The notes under the pieces: model-generated
What the model was told of the DNA's origin: nothing
Database searches by the model: none
The model's input: the letters and a program-made list of their open reading frames with translations, nothing else
From: Bacteroidales bacterium
GTDB lineage: Bacteria; Bacteroidota; Bacteroidia; Bacteroidales; UBA932
DNA length: 64,000 nucleotides
Direction: 5' to 3'
NCBI GenBank assembly: GCA_017549145.1
Contig: JAFYVM010000022.1
Coordinates: 1-64,000 of the forward strand
In this document: one piece after another, positions 15,997-24,272 of the stretch
How positions within the stretch are numbered: position 1 is the first letter of the stretch
Layout: the number at the start of each line of letters is the position of its first letter
Program-made: the position numbers and the translations under genes

Positions 15997-16000
15997 AAAT

Positions 16001-17014
16001 ATGAAATATAATACAATCGCAGTCATCTACGGCAGCGACTCATCAGAGTGGCAGGTATCAGTCCGTAGTGGTGAGTTTACAGCGTCCCGTATCGATGGAC
16101 TTCTTTATGATGTCTATGAAATCTTTGCCCGTGAAGGCAAATGGAGCGTAGCTGCTTACAGAAAACGTAACTCTATGAGATTCGTTTTCCCTCAGGATGC
16201 ACGTCCACAGATCGACAAGACAGATTTTTCTGTTATGATCGATGACCAGAAGGTAAAGTTTGACTTCGCATATATCATGCAGCACGGAACTCCTGGAGAG
16301 AACGGTCTGATGCAGGGCTATCTTGAGATGCTAGGCATTCCTCACAGTGGCTGTAATGCATTTGTTGCAGCGATAACCTTTGATAAGTACTCTACCAAGA
16401 GCTATTTGAGAGATGTCGACTATGTAAAATGTGCAGATGATATCTTCATCAGAAAGGGAGAGTCGACAGAGGGCCTTGCAGCAAAAGCTGTCGAGAAGTT
16501 AGGGCTTCCGATGTTCGTTAAGCCTACAGATGGTGGCAGCAGTTTCGGCGTTACAAAGGTGAAGTCAGTCGAGGATTTTGACAAGGCTGTCGAACATGCT
16601 TTCAGTGAAGGCAATATGATCATTGCCGAGGGTGCTATTGTTGGTAGAGAGCTTACATGTGCCGTATATCATAATGGGAAGGAACTCGTGGCTCTTCCTG
16701 TGATTGAGATCATTTCTGAAAACGAGTTCTTTGACTATGAAGCAAAATACAATGGTCATAGCCGCGAGGTATGTCCTGCAGAGATTCCGGAGGCACTCAG
16801 AGATAAGATTCAGGAGGTTTCAAAGAAGATCTATGCTCACCTTGGATGTGCCGGTATCGTAAGAGTGGATTACATCAATGCAGAAGACGGACTTTACTTC
16901 CTTGAGGTAAATACGATTCCGGGAATGACCGCTGCTTCTCTGGTTCCTCAAATGGTACGTGCAGCTGGATTGGATATGACCAACTTCCTGACAGCAATCA
17001 TTGAAAATTCGTAA
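16001..17014 (+). CDS. ddl: D-alanine--D-alanine ligase
   Basis: 337 residues, ATP-grasp fold. Segments AYIMQHGTPGENGLMQGYLEMLGIPHSG (substrate side), FVKPTDGGSSFGVTKV (ATP loop), IVGRELTCAVY and FLEVNTIPGMTAASLVP (Mg-binding Glu/Asn) are all in place. It makes the D-Ala-D-Ala dipeptide for peptidoglycan in the cytosol. The start ATG 16001 follows directly on a duplicated 58-bp leader. Its stop overlaps the prmC start by one base, so the two are coupled. Confidence 0.95.
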   Translation: MKYNTIAVIYGSDSSEWQVSVRSGEFTASRIDGLLYDVYEIFAREGKWSVAAYRKRNSMRFVFPQDARPQIDKTDFSVMIDDQKVKFDFAYIMQHGTPGENGLMQGYLEMLGIPHSGCNAFVAAITFDKYSTKSYLRDVDYVKCADDIFIRKGESTEGLAAKAVEKLGLPMFVKPTDGGSSFGVTKVKSVEDFDKAVEHAFSEGNMIIAEGAIVGRELTCAVYHNGKELVALPVIEIISENEFFDYEAKYNGHSREVCPAEIPEALRDKIQEVSKKIYAHLGCAGIVRVDYINAEDGLYFLEVNTIPGMTAASLVPQMVRAAGLDMTNFLTAIIENS

Positions 17015-17883
17015 TGAAGCTAGCAGATCTGATAAGGATTGGAAAAGAGACTGTCTCGACGTTGTATCCCGAAAGGGAAGCAGGCGAGATGGTCTTTGCT
17101 TATTTGGAAGAGGCCATCGGTACTAAAAAGCACACACATATAGTGGAGCCGGAATACGAGGTTATTCCAGAAAAGGCAGAAGCAATCCTTAAAGATTTTA
17201 ATCGCATGGCGGCAGGTGAGCCGCTGCAATATGTTACAGGAAAAGCATGGTTCTATGGCCGCCAATTTCATGTAACTCCAGATGTACTCATCCCTCGTCC
17301 AGAAACAGAGGTGCTTTGTAATACTGTAATTAACCGTTTCCTCGCTAACCGAGCTTGCAAAGTTCTCGACATGTGTACGGGCAGCGGTTGTATAGCATGG
17401 ACTATTGCTCTTGAAATGCCGGGTGCAGAGGTTGCTGCAGTTGATATCTCTGATGGTGCTCTTAGAGTTGCCTCGACCCAAGACTTTGCAGAAGAAATCT
17501 CCCGCTCAGGTGCTCAATCTCCGCAATTCTATAAGGCGGATGTCTTGGAGGCGCCTAAAGAACTTGGCCAGTTTGACATCATAGTCAGCAATCCTCCATA
17601 CGTAATGGACAAGGAAAAGGCCTTGATGAGAACAAACGTTCTGGACCATGAGCCGCATCTTGCTCTCTTTGTTGCAGATGATGACCCTCTTATATTCTAT
17701 AGAGCCGTTGCTCAATGGGCTACTAAATTGCTCAAGAAAGGTGGTTATGGTATAGTTGAAATCAACGAGGCTCTTGGCGAGCAGACTGCGGATGTGTTCA
17801 GACAGGCCGGATTCGCCAATGTATCAGTAATCAAGGACCTTTCAGAAAGAGACAGATTTGTTGAATTTACACGGATAAAGTAG
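17014..17883 (+). CDS. prmC: Peptide chain release factor glutamine methyltransferase
   Basis: 289 residues. The N-terminal helical domain (GEPLQYVTGKAWFYGRQF) recognises release factors, and the SAM-binding domain has VLDMCTGSGCIAW and the NPPY motif at 193-196. PrmC (HemK) methylates the glutamine of the GGQ motif in RF1 and RF2. It overlaps ddl by one base (TAATG). A strong hairpin terminator follows 80 bp after the stop. Confidence 0.95.
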   Translation: MKLADLIRIGKETVSTLYPEREAGEMVFAYLEEAIGTKKHTHIVEPEYEVIPEKAEAILKDFNRMAAGEPLQYVTGKAWFYGRQFHVTPDVLIPRPETEVLCNTVINRFLANRACKVLDMCTGSGCIAWTIALEMPGAEVAAVDISDGALRVASTQDFAEEISRSGAQSPQFYKADVLEAPKELGQFDIIVSNPPYVMDKEKALMRTNVLDHEPHLALFVADDDPLIFYRAVAQWATKLLKKGGYGIVEINEALGEQTADVFRQAGFANVSVIKDLSERDRFVEFTRIK

Positions 17884-17963
17884 GTTAAGCCTCTGGAATT
17901 CAATCGTATAGCTTTTGCTATAGGCCCGCAAATCAAATAAAGTCAAACAAATAATTATATAAG

Positions 17964-17999
17964 AATCGCCGTTCTACAGCAGTAGGATGGCGATTTTAT
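17964..17999 (+). terminator. Intrinsic terminator of the ddl-prmC unit
   Basis: A 14-bp stem with two G-T pairs (AATCGCCGTTCTAC with GTAGGATGGCGATT), loop AGCA, then TTTATATTTT. Confidence 0.85.
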
Positions 18000-18075
18000 A
18001 TTTTATCCGTGCATATTTTCAGTCAACGGATAAATCCTCTGACCTTTGCATGCGGAAAATTTAAAGATTTGAATT

Positions 18076-19326
18076 ATGAAGAACGTTGTTCAATTGTCCT
18101 ATGCGCTGATCTTGGTTTTTATGGGTTTGGAATTTTGTTCATGTGAGAGATTGGACAATGATCCTAATAAGCATATCTCAGACTCTAACCCTGAATACAT
18201 AGAGCTACAGGAGGTGGTTGAGATTCTGACATTGTTGCCAATAAGCGACAAGCAGTTAAGCGAGGTTCATGCAGCTGTTTCCGCTTCTTCCGGAAATGGA
18301 TATGATGAAGAATATACGATGTCTAATCTCTTTGCTCTGCCAGGCGGTGGAGTTGGAGACAAAGCTACCCGTGGCAATGAGTACTATGGAACTCCTATGC
18401 GAGATCTTATAACAACTCTTGTCAAAGATATGGCTTCAGAAAGTACAAAGACAAAATCTGATTACCAAGGGCTGCATGTCTTGAAGACTCTGGAAAGGCT
18501 TGGGGCCGATGCCTTCATCAGATCGCTTACCCAGTCGGATGTGCAGATATATTGGCCATATTCAGAGATGTGGGATGGTAAGCAAATGCCGATAATAACA
18601 TTTGATCCGGAAGATGGAGCAAATAGTAATATAGGATATAAACTGGTTGTAGACGATGGAGGTTTTCGTCAGGTGGCGGAAGTTGAGGTAGATGAGGAGG
18701 TTGCTAAGAAGTGTGCTGTGTGGGTGGTGAACAGGAATGATGATGCGGGCTACACTTCGCTGGAGATGTTGAGAAAGGAAGATCCGGATTGGGGAGAAGG
18801 AGGCGGAGACCTCATCGTAAAACCAGGAAAATCCAAGTCCAATAAAGGCAAGCTGCGCTCTTTGGTCTTGAGGGATTTCACGATGAAGAGGAATTATGAC
18901 ACTTGGTTTGCGGGTGCATCGGAGTTCTTCGTCAAAATGGGCTCTGTGGAAGACTTTACAGCCTCAACGGAAGCTGAGTTACGTCTATATAGTCCGTCAA
19001 TTACAGACTTTATGATTGTTGTTAAACGAGGTACGGAAGGTGTGCCTCAGCCGTTCAATGCGATATTGGTGTCCGAATTGACAGATCAGCTGACTCACTG
19101 TGCAATGATGATTACTGAAGATGATGGGGGAACAATAACCAAGTGGGACTGTCAGGCCCTGGTCAGAGTCGAATCCAAAAGTTATGGAATAGAAATATCT
19201 TTACCCTTCAATTCTAGGGACGATATTGTATGGAGAGGACAGTTGGCGACAAAATGGTTTGAGAACAATAATAATGTCACTGGTCATTTCGGGGATGTGG
19301 ATCTTACGTTTGAGATTATAGAGTAA
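18076..19326 (+). CDS. Putative lipoprotein of unknown function
   Basis: 416 residues with a hydrophobic N-terminus and two candidate lipobox cysteines in EFCSCERL, so it is probably lipidated. The rest is acidic and hydrophilic, with a low-complexity Lys/Ser/Gly-rich stretch around residues 250-265 (KPGKSKSNKGKLRS). I recognise no domain. The gene sits alone after a terminator. A weak GACCTTTG box 28 bp upstream of the start could be its promoter. Its last codons overlap the stop of the antisense U32 fragment, so the boundary of the downstream duplication falls at the gene end. Confidence 0.75.
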   Translation: MKNVVQLSYALILVFMGLEFCSCERLDNDPNKHISDSNPEYIELQEVVEILTLLPISDKQLSEVHAAVSASSGNGYDEEYTMSNLFALPGGGVGDKATRGNEYYGTPMRDLITTLVKDMASESTKTKSDYQGLHVLKTLERLGADAFIRSLTQSDVQIYWPYSEMWDGKQMPIITFDPEDGANSNIGYKLVVDDGGFRQVAEVEVDEEVAKKCAVWVVNRNDDAGYTSLEMLRKEDPDWGEGGGDLIVKPGKSKSNKGKLRSLVLRDFTMKRNYDTWFAGASEFFVKMGSVEDFTASTEAELRLYSPSITDFMIVVKRGTEGVPQPFNAILVSELTDQLTHCAMMITEDDGGTITKWDCQALVRVESKSYGIEISLPFNSRDDIVWRGQLATKWFENNNNVTGHFGDVDLTFEIIE

Positions 19327-19684
19327 GAGTCATTTCACATTTCGCACAGTCGAAATGTAGGGCGAGGCGTCTGCCGTTGTTGAGGAGGAAGAGTCTGGTG
19401 CTTGGCTTTATGTCGCGAAGGTGGGCGGGGAGATTTGACGCGAGGGCTTTCTGGTGGATCGGACACATGCCAAGTTCATATTTAATGCAATATCGTGTGC
19501 GCATGAGTTCTGCACCAGAGCAGTGAGTAAGCTCGAATGCCTTGTCAAGAGTCTCTGCTCCTGTTTCTCTATACACTTGCTCGGAGAGAGCATTAGACAC
19601 GTTTTGTTTGTAAGAGACATTCTTTACGGCTGGCCCACCATTCGTCACATTTCTGCCGAGCCTCCTGTGGAGGATGTCTTTTTC
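19316..19684 (-). pseudogene. 5'-truncated copy of the U32 peptidase 3' end
   Basis: The last 120 or so codons are almost identical to those of the intact U32 gene at 21321-23204: from KDIL...NVTN to the stop, with only a few amino acid changes and the same C-terminus CEMTLTL. Nothing upstream of about 19684 matches the rest of the gene. A 107-bp block (19359-19465) is identical base for base to 21364-21470, while neighbouring parts differ at wobble positions. The fragment has no N-terminal catalytic domain and is read here as a non-functional duplicate, although a short open frame remains. Confidence 0.85.
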
Positions 19685-19690
19685 ATCCCA

Positions 19691-19748
19691 CTACCTTGTG
19701 CTTGAAATGGCCAAAACTCGCTTAAGGTGTCGTCCAAAACAGCAATTT
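19691..19748. repeat. REP-like hairpin repeat A
   Basis: Shares GAAATGGCCAAAACTCG, AAGGTGTCGTCCAAAACAGC and the following ATTTT with repeat C at 21198. Outer ends CTACCTT/AAGGTG can pair. Confidence 0.75.
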
Positions 19749-19763
19749 TAATGAAATTCTGTT

Positions 19764-19808
19764 ACACCTTGTGCGACTCTAACCCCAAACTCGCCTAAGC
19801 TGTTTTTA
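19764..19808. repeat. REP-like hairpin repeat B (diverged)
   Basis: ACACCTTGTGCG and CGCCTAAGCTGT flank CCCCAAACT, the same plan as repeat D but with several changes. It ends 2 bp before the transposase start codon. Confidence 0.65.
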
Positions 19809-19810
19809 TT

Positions 19811-20725
19811 ATGAAAAAGACCTATCACTTATGTCTCTCAGCTGGTGATGAAGTAATGTTCAGAGACGTTGAAGATTACAATAGAGGCTTCAATTGTTTT
19901 GCACTAGCCTTGTTTAACACAGATTCTACAAGACTTGTAGAGTCGGAAATGTCAACTCACTATCATCAGTTGATTCAATCTCGACATCCTGAGGAATTTA
20001 TGCGATATTTCCGCCTTTCGTATGGTATGTATTTCAATCGAAAATATCATCGCTGCGGAAAGCTAGGAGAAAAGAATCACTATACGATGGAAGTTATCGG
20101 GTATAATCATATGATTGCAGCGATGAGTTATGTCCTTAGAAATTCGGTGCATCATGGAGTTTCTCCAATCCCATATGCATATCCATATTCATCTGTAAAT
20201 TCAATCTTTATGAAGGAAATGGGCAAGGAGCCCTGCAGGGGGTTGTTAGACCGTAGGTATTATCATCGTTTTATAAATAGAGCGTCTGCGATTCCAGACA
20301 ATTATGTGATGAGTGAAAATGGCGTCTTTTTGAGAGAGTCCGTTCTCGATATACCTCAGGTGGAAAATTTGTTCGTTTCACCAAGAGCATTCAATTGGCA
20401 CATGACAAGGAAGTCGTCTGAAGAATGGGAGTTAGAGCAGGGAAGAGATAATAATAATCTTCCACCGATTAATCTATCAGTAATAGAAAAAGGAATAAAC
20501 ATAACTACTCTCGGTGATATGCTTGTAAATGAAAATGGAAAGTCTAATTACCGAAGACCGTCAGATATGGATGTGTGTGCGGAGATTGATAACAATATTT
20601 TGCCTATGTATAGCAAGGATTCTGTATATCAGCTTTCGCGACAGGAAAAGCAGCAGATAGCAGAATATTTATATAGAACTTTACATATAAGCGAGTGTCA
20701 GATCAAACGATGTCTGGTAATGTAA
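19811..20725 (+). CDS. REP-associated tyrosine transposase (RAYT, Y1 HUH family)
   Basis: 304 residues. The first 150 follow the RAYT/TnpA_REP plan: an HUH-type motif H50-Y-H52 (STHYHQLIQ), then EFMRYFRLSYGMYFNRKY, CGKLGEKNHY, and SYVLRNSVHHGV...YPYSSV, where the family usually has YIHLNPVRAG...YPWSSY. Tyr98 or Tyr107 is the likely nucleophile. The C-terminal 150 residues are an extension ending in a helix-turn-helix-like stretch (LSRQEKQQIAEYL). RAYTs are single-copy enzymes that cut REP hairpins. Here pairs of hairpin repeats lie on both sides (19691-19808, 21198-21320), as expected of a REP-RAYT unit. The U32 fragment beside it suggests rearrangement. Confidence 0.78.
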   Translation: MKKTYHLCLSAGDEVMFRDVEDYNRGFNCFALALFNTDSTRLVESEMSTHYHQLIQSRHPEEFMRYFRLSYGMYFNRKYHRCGKLGEKNHYTMEVIGYNHMIAAMSYVLRNSVHHGVSPIPYAYPYSSVNSIFMKEMGKEPCRGLLDRRYYHRFINRASAIPDNYVMSENGVFLRESVLDIPQVENLFVSPRAFNWHMTRKSSEEWELEQGRDNNNLPPINLSVIEKGINITTLGDMLVNENGKSNYRRPSDMDVCAEIDNNILPMYSKDSVYQLSRQEKQQIAEYLYRTLHISECQIKRCLVM

Positions 20726-20803
20726 TGCTAATGATATACCAAAGAGTTAAACTAGGCTCGCAGGACCTTGGGCTCATTATGTTGGAATTATAAATTGAAA
20801 ATT

Positions 20804-21160
20804 ATGAAGAAGATTTTAGAAGTACTGCAGTATGGAGATGGGGAGTTGAGATTTAATACCGATCTTGATGTAAAGAAGGATCCGATGGCGATAATGGATC
20901 TTACAGTCAATGCCATGTTTAGCATGGCTACTAAATTATGGGGAGGGAATGAACAGACGGTAATTGCCGTCATTAGATCTTTATTCGTAGCGGATATGGC
21001 TATTAGTGTAGATCGAAAAGTCGTGCTTAATGGGCTCGGGGAGGAATCTGAAAGAATGGGTGAGCTGTTCATGAAAATGATGAAGGATCTTCAGAATCAA
21101 GGTAAGGCAATGACTTTCCCTCCTGGTGTGCAGCCACCTTCCTCGAAGAATATGAACTGA
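20804..21160 (+). CDS. Small protein of unknown function next to the transposase
   Basis: 118 residues from ATG 20804 (an upstream in-frame start at 20768 is less likely). It is soluble with no signal peptide, and has a hydrophobic helical core (MDLTVNAMFSMATKLWGG and VIAVIRSLFVADMAIS) and a Pro/Ser-rich tail. I recognise no family. It lies 78 bp after the RAYT gene and inside the same pair of REP-like repeats, so it may travel with the unit or be a bystander gene. Confidence 0.6.
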   Translation: MKKILEVLQYGDGELRFNTDLDVKKDPMAIMDLTVNAMFSMATKLWGGNEQTVIAVIRSLFVADMAISVDRKVVLNGLGEESERMGELFMKMMKDLQNQGKAMTFPPGVQPPSSKNMN

Positions 21161-21197
21161 CCCTGCTGCCCAGTGCTCTCTAACTGACAGTTGAACA

Positions 21198-21256
21198 ACA
21201 CCTTAGGCCAGAAATGGCCCAAACTCGCTCAAGGTGTCGTCCAAAACAGCGATTTT
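21198..21256. repeat. REP-like hairpin repeat C
   Basis: ACACCTTAGGCC...GGCCC...AAGGTGT: outer ends pair (CACCTT/AAGGTG) and the inner GGCC/GGCC pair around AGAAAT. Followed by the same CGTCCAAAACAGC tail as repeat A. Confidence 0.8.
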
Positions 21257-21271
21257 GTGTGATTCCTATAT

Positions 21272-21320
21272 CACCTTGGGCCTGAAATGGCCAAAAGTCG
21301 CCTAAGGTGTGCGTTGAAAA
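21272..21320. repeat. REP-like hairpin repeat D
   Basis: CACCTTGGGC (5') pairs with GCCTAAGGTG (3') over 10 bp with one G-T pair. It abuts the stop codon of the intact U32 gene, so it could also end that transcript. Confidence 0.8.
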
Positions 21321-23204
21321 TTAAAGGGTGAGCGTCATCTCGCAGTTTGCGCAGTCAAAGTGCAGGGCGAGGCGTCTGCCGTTGTTGAGGAGGAAGAGTC
21401 TGGTGCTTGGCTTTATGTCGCGAAGGTGGGCGGGGAGATTTGACGCGAGGGCTTTCTGGTGGATCGGACAAATTCCTAGTTCGTATTTGATGCAGTAGCG
21501 CGTGCGCATGAGTTCTGCACCAGAGCAGTGAGTAAGCTCAAATGCCTTGTCAAGAGTCTCTGCTCCTGTTTCTCTATACACCCACTCAGAGAGAGCATTA
21601 GACACGTTTTGTTTGTAAGAGACATTCTTTACGGCGGGATTATCATTCGTCACATTTCTGCCGATCTCTCTGCGAAGAATGTCTTTTTTAATGCAATGTA
21701 ACTTGTCCAGCTCCTCTGCCAATTTGCGGCGGATGCCGTTCAGTGCTGATGCACTCATGAATGGCAGATGGTCATTTGAAATCAAGTCAGTGAGATTGAA
21801 CTTGTAATGTCCTGCAGATTTGCCGATCTGGTTGGCAAACATTCCAGCCATTCTTTCGCGGTTCTCTGCAACCTGATTTCCGCATTCAAACTCTGTGCTT
21901 ATTATGCGGCCGTCCTCGCTTTGCGCAGACACCACAATAGTACCGCATTGAGATCTTCTGCAGTCAAGAGTGACATCCACTTTGATTTCTCGTCTACATG
22001 GATTCTTCTCGATTTCCTTCTCGAATGCGATGTCAATATTCCTGAAGATTCGTGCTCCAACGAACAGTTCAGGATTGGCTTTGCACTTGATTGAATTGCC
22101 GTTGCAGACATCTCCTCTGAATCCACACACATCACCATTGCGGGCAACGAAAGAAAAGCCATCGCCATTGTTAAGTGAAATGCCGGTTTTATTCAATCGG
22201 AGAGTTATGACAGATTTGTCCTTGTTAAGTGAGGAAATTTCGCCGATCTCTTCTCCCATTCCTTTGGCTGCATCCATTGCTGCCCACTTGCCCTTCTTTC
22301 CGTCAATAAACAGTTCTGTGTAGCCTCGGTTGAATGTTTTAGATGTGTCTGGAGTGAAACCTCCTACGATATTTCCCCATGAACCCCTCTCAAAACCGCT
22401 GTCTGAGGCAACTAGATTCTCCAGTTCAAGCGAATAGTCTCTGACGACATTCCTGACGTATGACTCATTCTTGAGTCGTCCTTCAATCTTGAAAGAAGAA
22501 ATACCTGCCTCTGCTAGTTCTCTCAGTTTCTTTTTGAGATTGTAGTCTTTCAGTGATAGTAATGCTTTATCTCTAACGAGTATTTTGCCGTTCTCATCAA
22601 CAAGATCGTATCGAGATCTGCAAGCCTGAATGCATGCGCCTCTGTTGGCACTTCTGCCTGCAATGTGTTCTGAAAGGTAGCATTGTCCGCTATAGCATAC
22701 ACACAAGGCGCCATGTACGAAGAACTCCAGTTCACATGTCACAGCCTTGCGTATTGCGCGGATCTGATCTAATGAAAGTTCTCTTTCGAGGATGATTCTT
22801 GAAAATCCGAGACTTTCAAGGAAAATGGCCTGCTCAGGAGTCTGGATGGCACACTGAGTCGAGGCATGAAGCGGAAGGCCATATCCTCGCTCCTTGGCGA
22901 GGGCCACTACCGCCAGGTCCTGTACGATCAAAGCGTCAGCTCCGGCCTCTTGCACTGAGAGCATGTGTTCCCAGGCATCTTCAAGCTCGTTATCATACAG
23001 GATGGTGTTCAGTGTTACGAAAATCCTGGCACCGAACTTATGAGCATATTCGCAAAGCTGACGGATGTCATCGATCTCATTTCCGGCAGCCTGACGGGCA
23101 CCGAACCGCGGTCCAGCAATATACACAGCATCGGCACCGCAGTCAATTGCTGCGATGCCGATCTGTAAATCTCTTGCCGGAGCAAGCAGTTCAATCTGTC
23201 TCAT
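21321..23204 (-). CDS. U32 family peptidase (RlhA/collagenase-like)
   Basis: 627 residues. The N-terminal TIM-barrel part has IELLAPARD, GADAVYIAGP, LHASTQCAIQTPEQA and the Cys-rich block HGALCVCYSGQCYLSEHIAGRSANRGACIQACR, which in the RlhA/YhbU group is linked to an iron-sulfur site and tRNA/rRNA hydroxylation. RGYTELF follows. Older annotation calls the family collagenase. The C-terminal 110 residues (HCSGAELMRTRYCIKYELGICPIHQ) carry further cysteines. The gene is intact; a truncated copy of its 3' end lies 2 kb downstream at 19316-19684. The TPR gene lies 6 bp upstream. Confidence 0.88.
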   Translation of the reverse strand: MRQIELLAPARDLQIGIAAIDCGADAVYIAGPRFGARQAAGNEIDDIRQLCEYAHKFGARIFVTLNTILYDNELEDAWEHMLSVQEAGADALIVQDLAVVALAKERGYGLPLHASTQCAIQTPEQAIFLESLGFSRIILERELSLDQIRAIRKAVTCELEFFVHGALCVCYSGQCYLSEHIAGRSANRGACIQACRSRYDLVDENGKILVRDKALLSLKDYNLKKKLRELAEAGISSFKIEGRLKNESYVRNVVRDYSLELENLVASDSGFERGSWGNIVGGFTPDTSKTFNRGYTELFIDGKKGKWAAMDAAKGMGEEIGEISSLNKDKSVITLRLNKTGISLNNGDGFSFVARNGDVCGFRGDVCNGNSIKCKANPELFVGARIFRNIDIAFEKEIEKNPCRREIKVDVTLDCRRSQCGTIVVSAQSEDGRIISTEFECGNQVAENRERMAGMFANQIGKSAGHYKFNLTDLISNDHLPFMSASALNGIRRKLAEELDKLHCIKKDILRREIGRNVTNDNPAVKNVSYKQNVSNALSEWVYRETGAETLDKAFELTHCSGAELMRTRYCIKYELGICPIHQKALASNLPAHLRDIKPSTRLFLLNNGRRLALHFDCANCEMTLTL

Positions 23205-23210
23205 TAAAAA

Positions 23211-24173
23211 TTATTTAAGAGTAGGAAGAACCTGCTTTGCTACAGTACCATACTTAGGGTCGTTAACAAGCATCTGGAAGTACTCTCTTGCCTTTGCCTT
23301 GTTACCAGCCTTTCTGTAAGTCTCGGCGAGTGTAACCTTGATGTCGCTTGCGTCAGAAGCATTAGGCTTGAGCTCAAGATACTTAAGGTACATTTCCTCG
23401 CACTCAGAAACCTTGTTAAGAACGCGAGCTGCACTTGCACCTAGCTTATATGCGTTTGCGTTCTCCTTGTACTCGTTAGCTTTCTTTGCAAAATCAAGAG
23501 CCTCCTGGTTCTTCTTAAGCTTGAGAGCCTCCTGGCAACGTGAAAGGTAAACGTTTGAAAGAAGTCCCTTAGCCTTTACTTCCTGATCGTTTGCCATTGC
23601 TGACTCGAGAGCAGCTACAGCGTTGTCCCAATCCTTCATTCTGTAGTATGCGTCACCAAGCTGAAGTGCGAAAGCACCGTTTGTAGGATCCATCTCTACC
23701 ATCTGCTTGTAGTAAGATGCTGCAGTTGCGTAGTCCTTAAGCTTCTTAGCCTCAGCAGCGAGTGTACCAAGCTGGTTTGCCTTTGTGTTACCGATAAGGC
23801 TCTCAGCTTCAGCAGCAACATCCTCATTGCCGTACTCAGTTGCAACCTCTTTTGTCTTGTTGAACAACTCAACAGCCTTGTCCCACTCTTTTGCTCTATA
23901 AGCATCCTTTGCCATCTTCATGTAGATGTTGCAGATAGCAGTCTTACAAGTCTCTACGTGTGCTGCTCCTGTCTCACCTGCGTTAAGCGCCATCTGCATT
24001 GACTGCTGGAATGCCTCAAGTGCGAGGTCTGGGCTACCTGCCTCGAAAGCCTCATTACCTGAGTTTGCAAGCTCAATTGCAGAGTTCAACATCTCCTCTG
24101 GAGTCTGCTCCTGCGCAAATGCTACACCTGCTGAAAGCGATGCTGCTAGAAATAAAAGGAAAATCTTCTTCAT
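23211..24173 (-). CDS. Secreted tetratricopeptide repeat protein
   Basis: 320 residues with a cleavable signal peptide (ending VAFAQ). At least five TPR-type helix pairs are visible, such as AMANDQEVKAKGLLSNVYLS and TAASYYKQMVEMDPTNGAFALQLGDAYYRMKDWDNAVAALESA. Such repeats hold protein partners together; no enzyme domain is present. It is probably a periplasmic scaffold. It lies 6 bp upstream of the U32 gene on the same strand, with a minus-strand promoter box (24226-24233) 53 bp upstream, so the two may form an operon. Confidence 0.88.
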   Translation of the reverse strand: MKKIFLLFLAASLSAGVAFAQEQTPEEMLNSAIELANSGNEAFEAGSPDLALEAFQQSMQMALNAGETGAAHVETCKTAICNIYMKMAKDAYRAKEWDKAVELFNKTKEVATEYGNEDVAAEAESLIGNTKANQLGTLAAEAKKLKDYATAASYYKQMVEMDPTNGAFALQLGDAYYRMKDWDNAVAALESAMANDQEVKAKGLLSNVYLSRCQEALKLKKNQEALDFAKKANEYKENANAYKLGASAARVLNKVSECEEMYLKYLELKPNASDASDIKVTLAETYRKAGNKAKAREYFQMLVNDPKYGTVAKQVLPTLK

Positions 24174-24225
24174 TTTTAAAATTGTTTATTTGTTTAACAT
24201 TATTTTCAAAAAAAGCCTATATCGG

Positions 24226-24233
24226 CAAAAATA
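24226..24233 (-). promoter_or_regulatory. -7 box for the TPR gene
   Basis: TATTTTTG on the minus strand, 53 bp upstream of ATG at 24173. No convincing -33 box. Confidence 0.5.
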
Positions 24234-24246
24234 GCAATTTTTGTTT

Positions 24247-24254
24247 TAATTTTG
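24247..24254 (+). promoter_or_regulatory. -7 box for the M16-like gene
   Basis: TAATTTTG, 19 bp before ATG 24273, divergent from the TPR promoter. Confidence 0.5.
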
Positions 24255-24272
24255 CATCATTGAATTGTAAAT

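Larger units (their letters stand above)
15651..16000. other. Gene-free stretch with hairpins and a duplicated leader
   Basis: No coding sequence is seen. It holds a 9-bp hairpin at 15716-15741 without a T-run, a 7-bp hairpin at 15781-15802, two 58-bp direct repeats (15798-15855 and 15939-15996), and between them an 83-bp segment with a perfect 9-bp hairpin (15880-15888 / 15892-15900). No TAnnTTTG box is obvious. Confidence 0.7.

Noticed and set aside
19691..21320. CRISPR array from the repeated short units
   Set aside because: Only four unequal copies in two pairs with genes between them, no regular spacers and no cas genes; hairpin REP-like elements fit better.
22799..23218. 139-codon plus-strand frame inside the U32 gene
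   Set aside because: Antisense shadow, Arg/His-rich, without start signals; the U32 gene explains the sequence.
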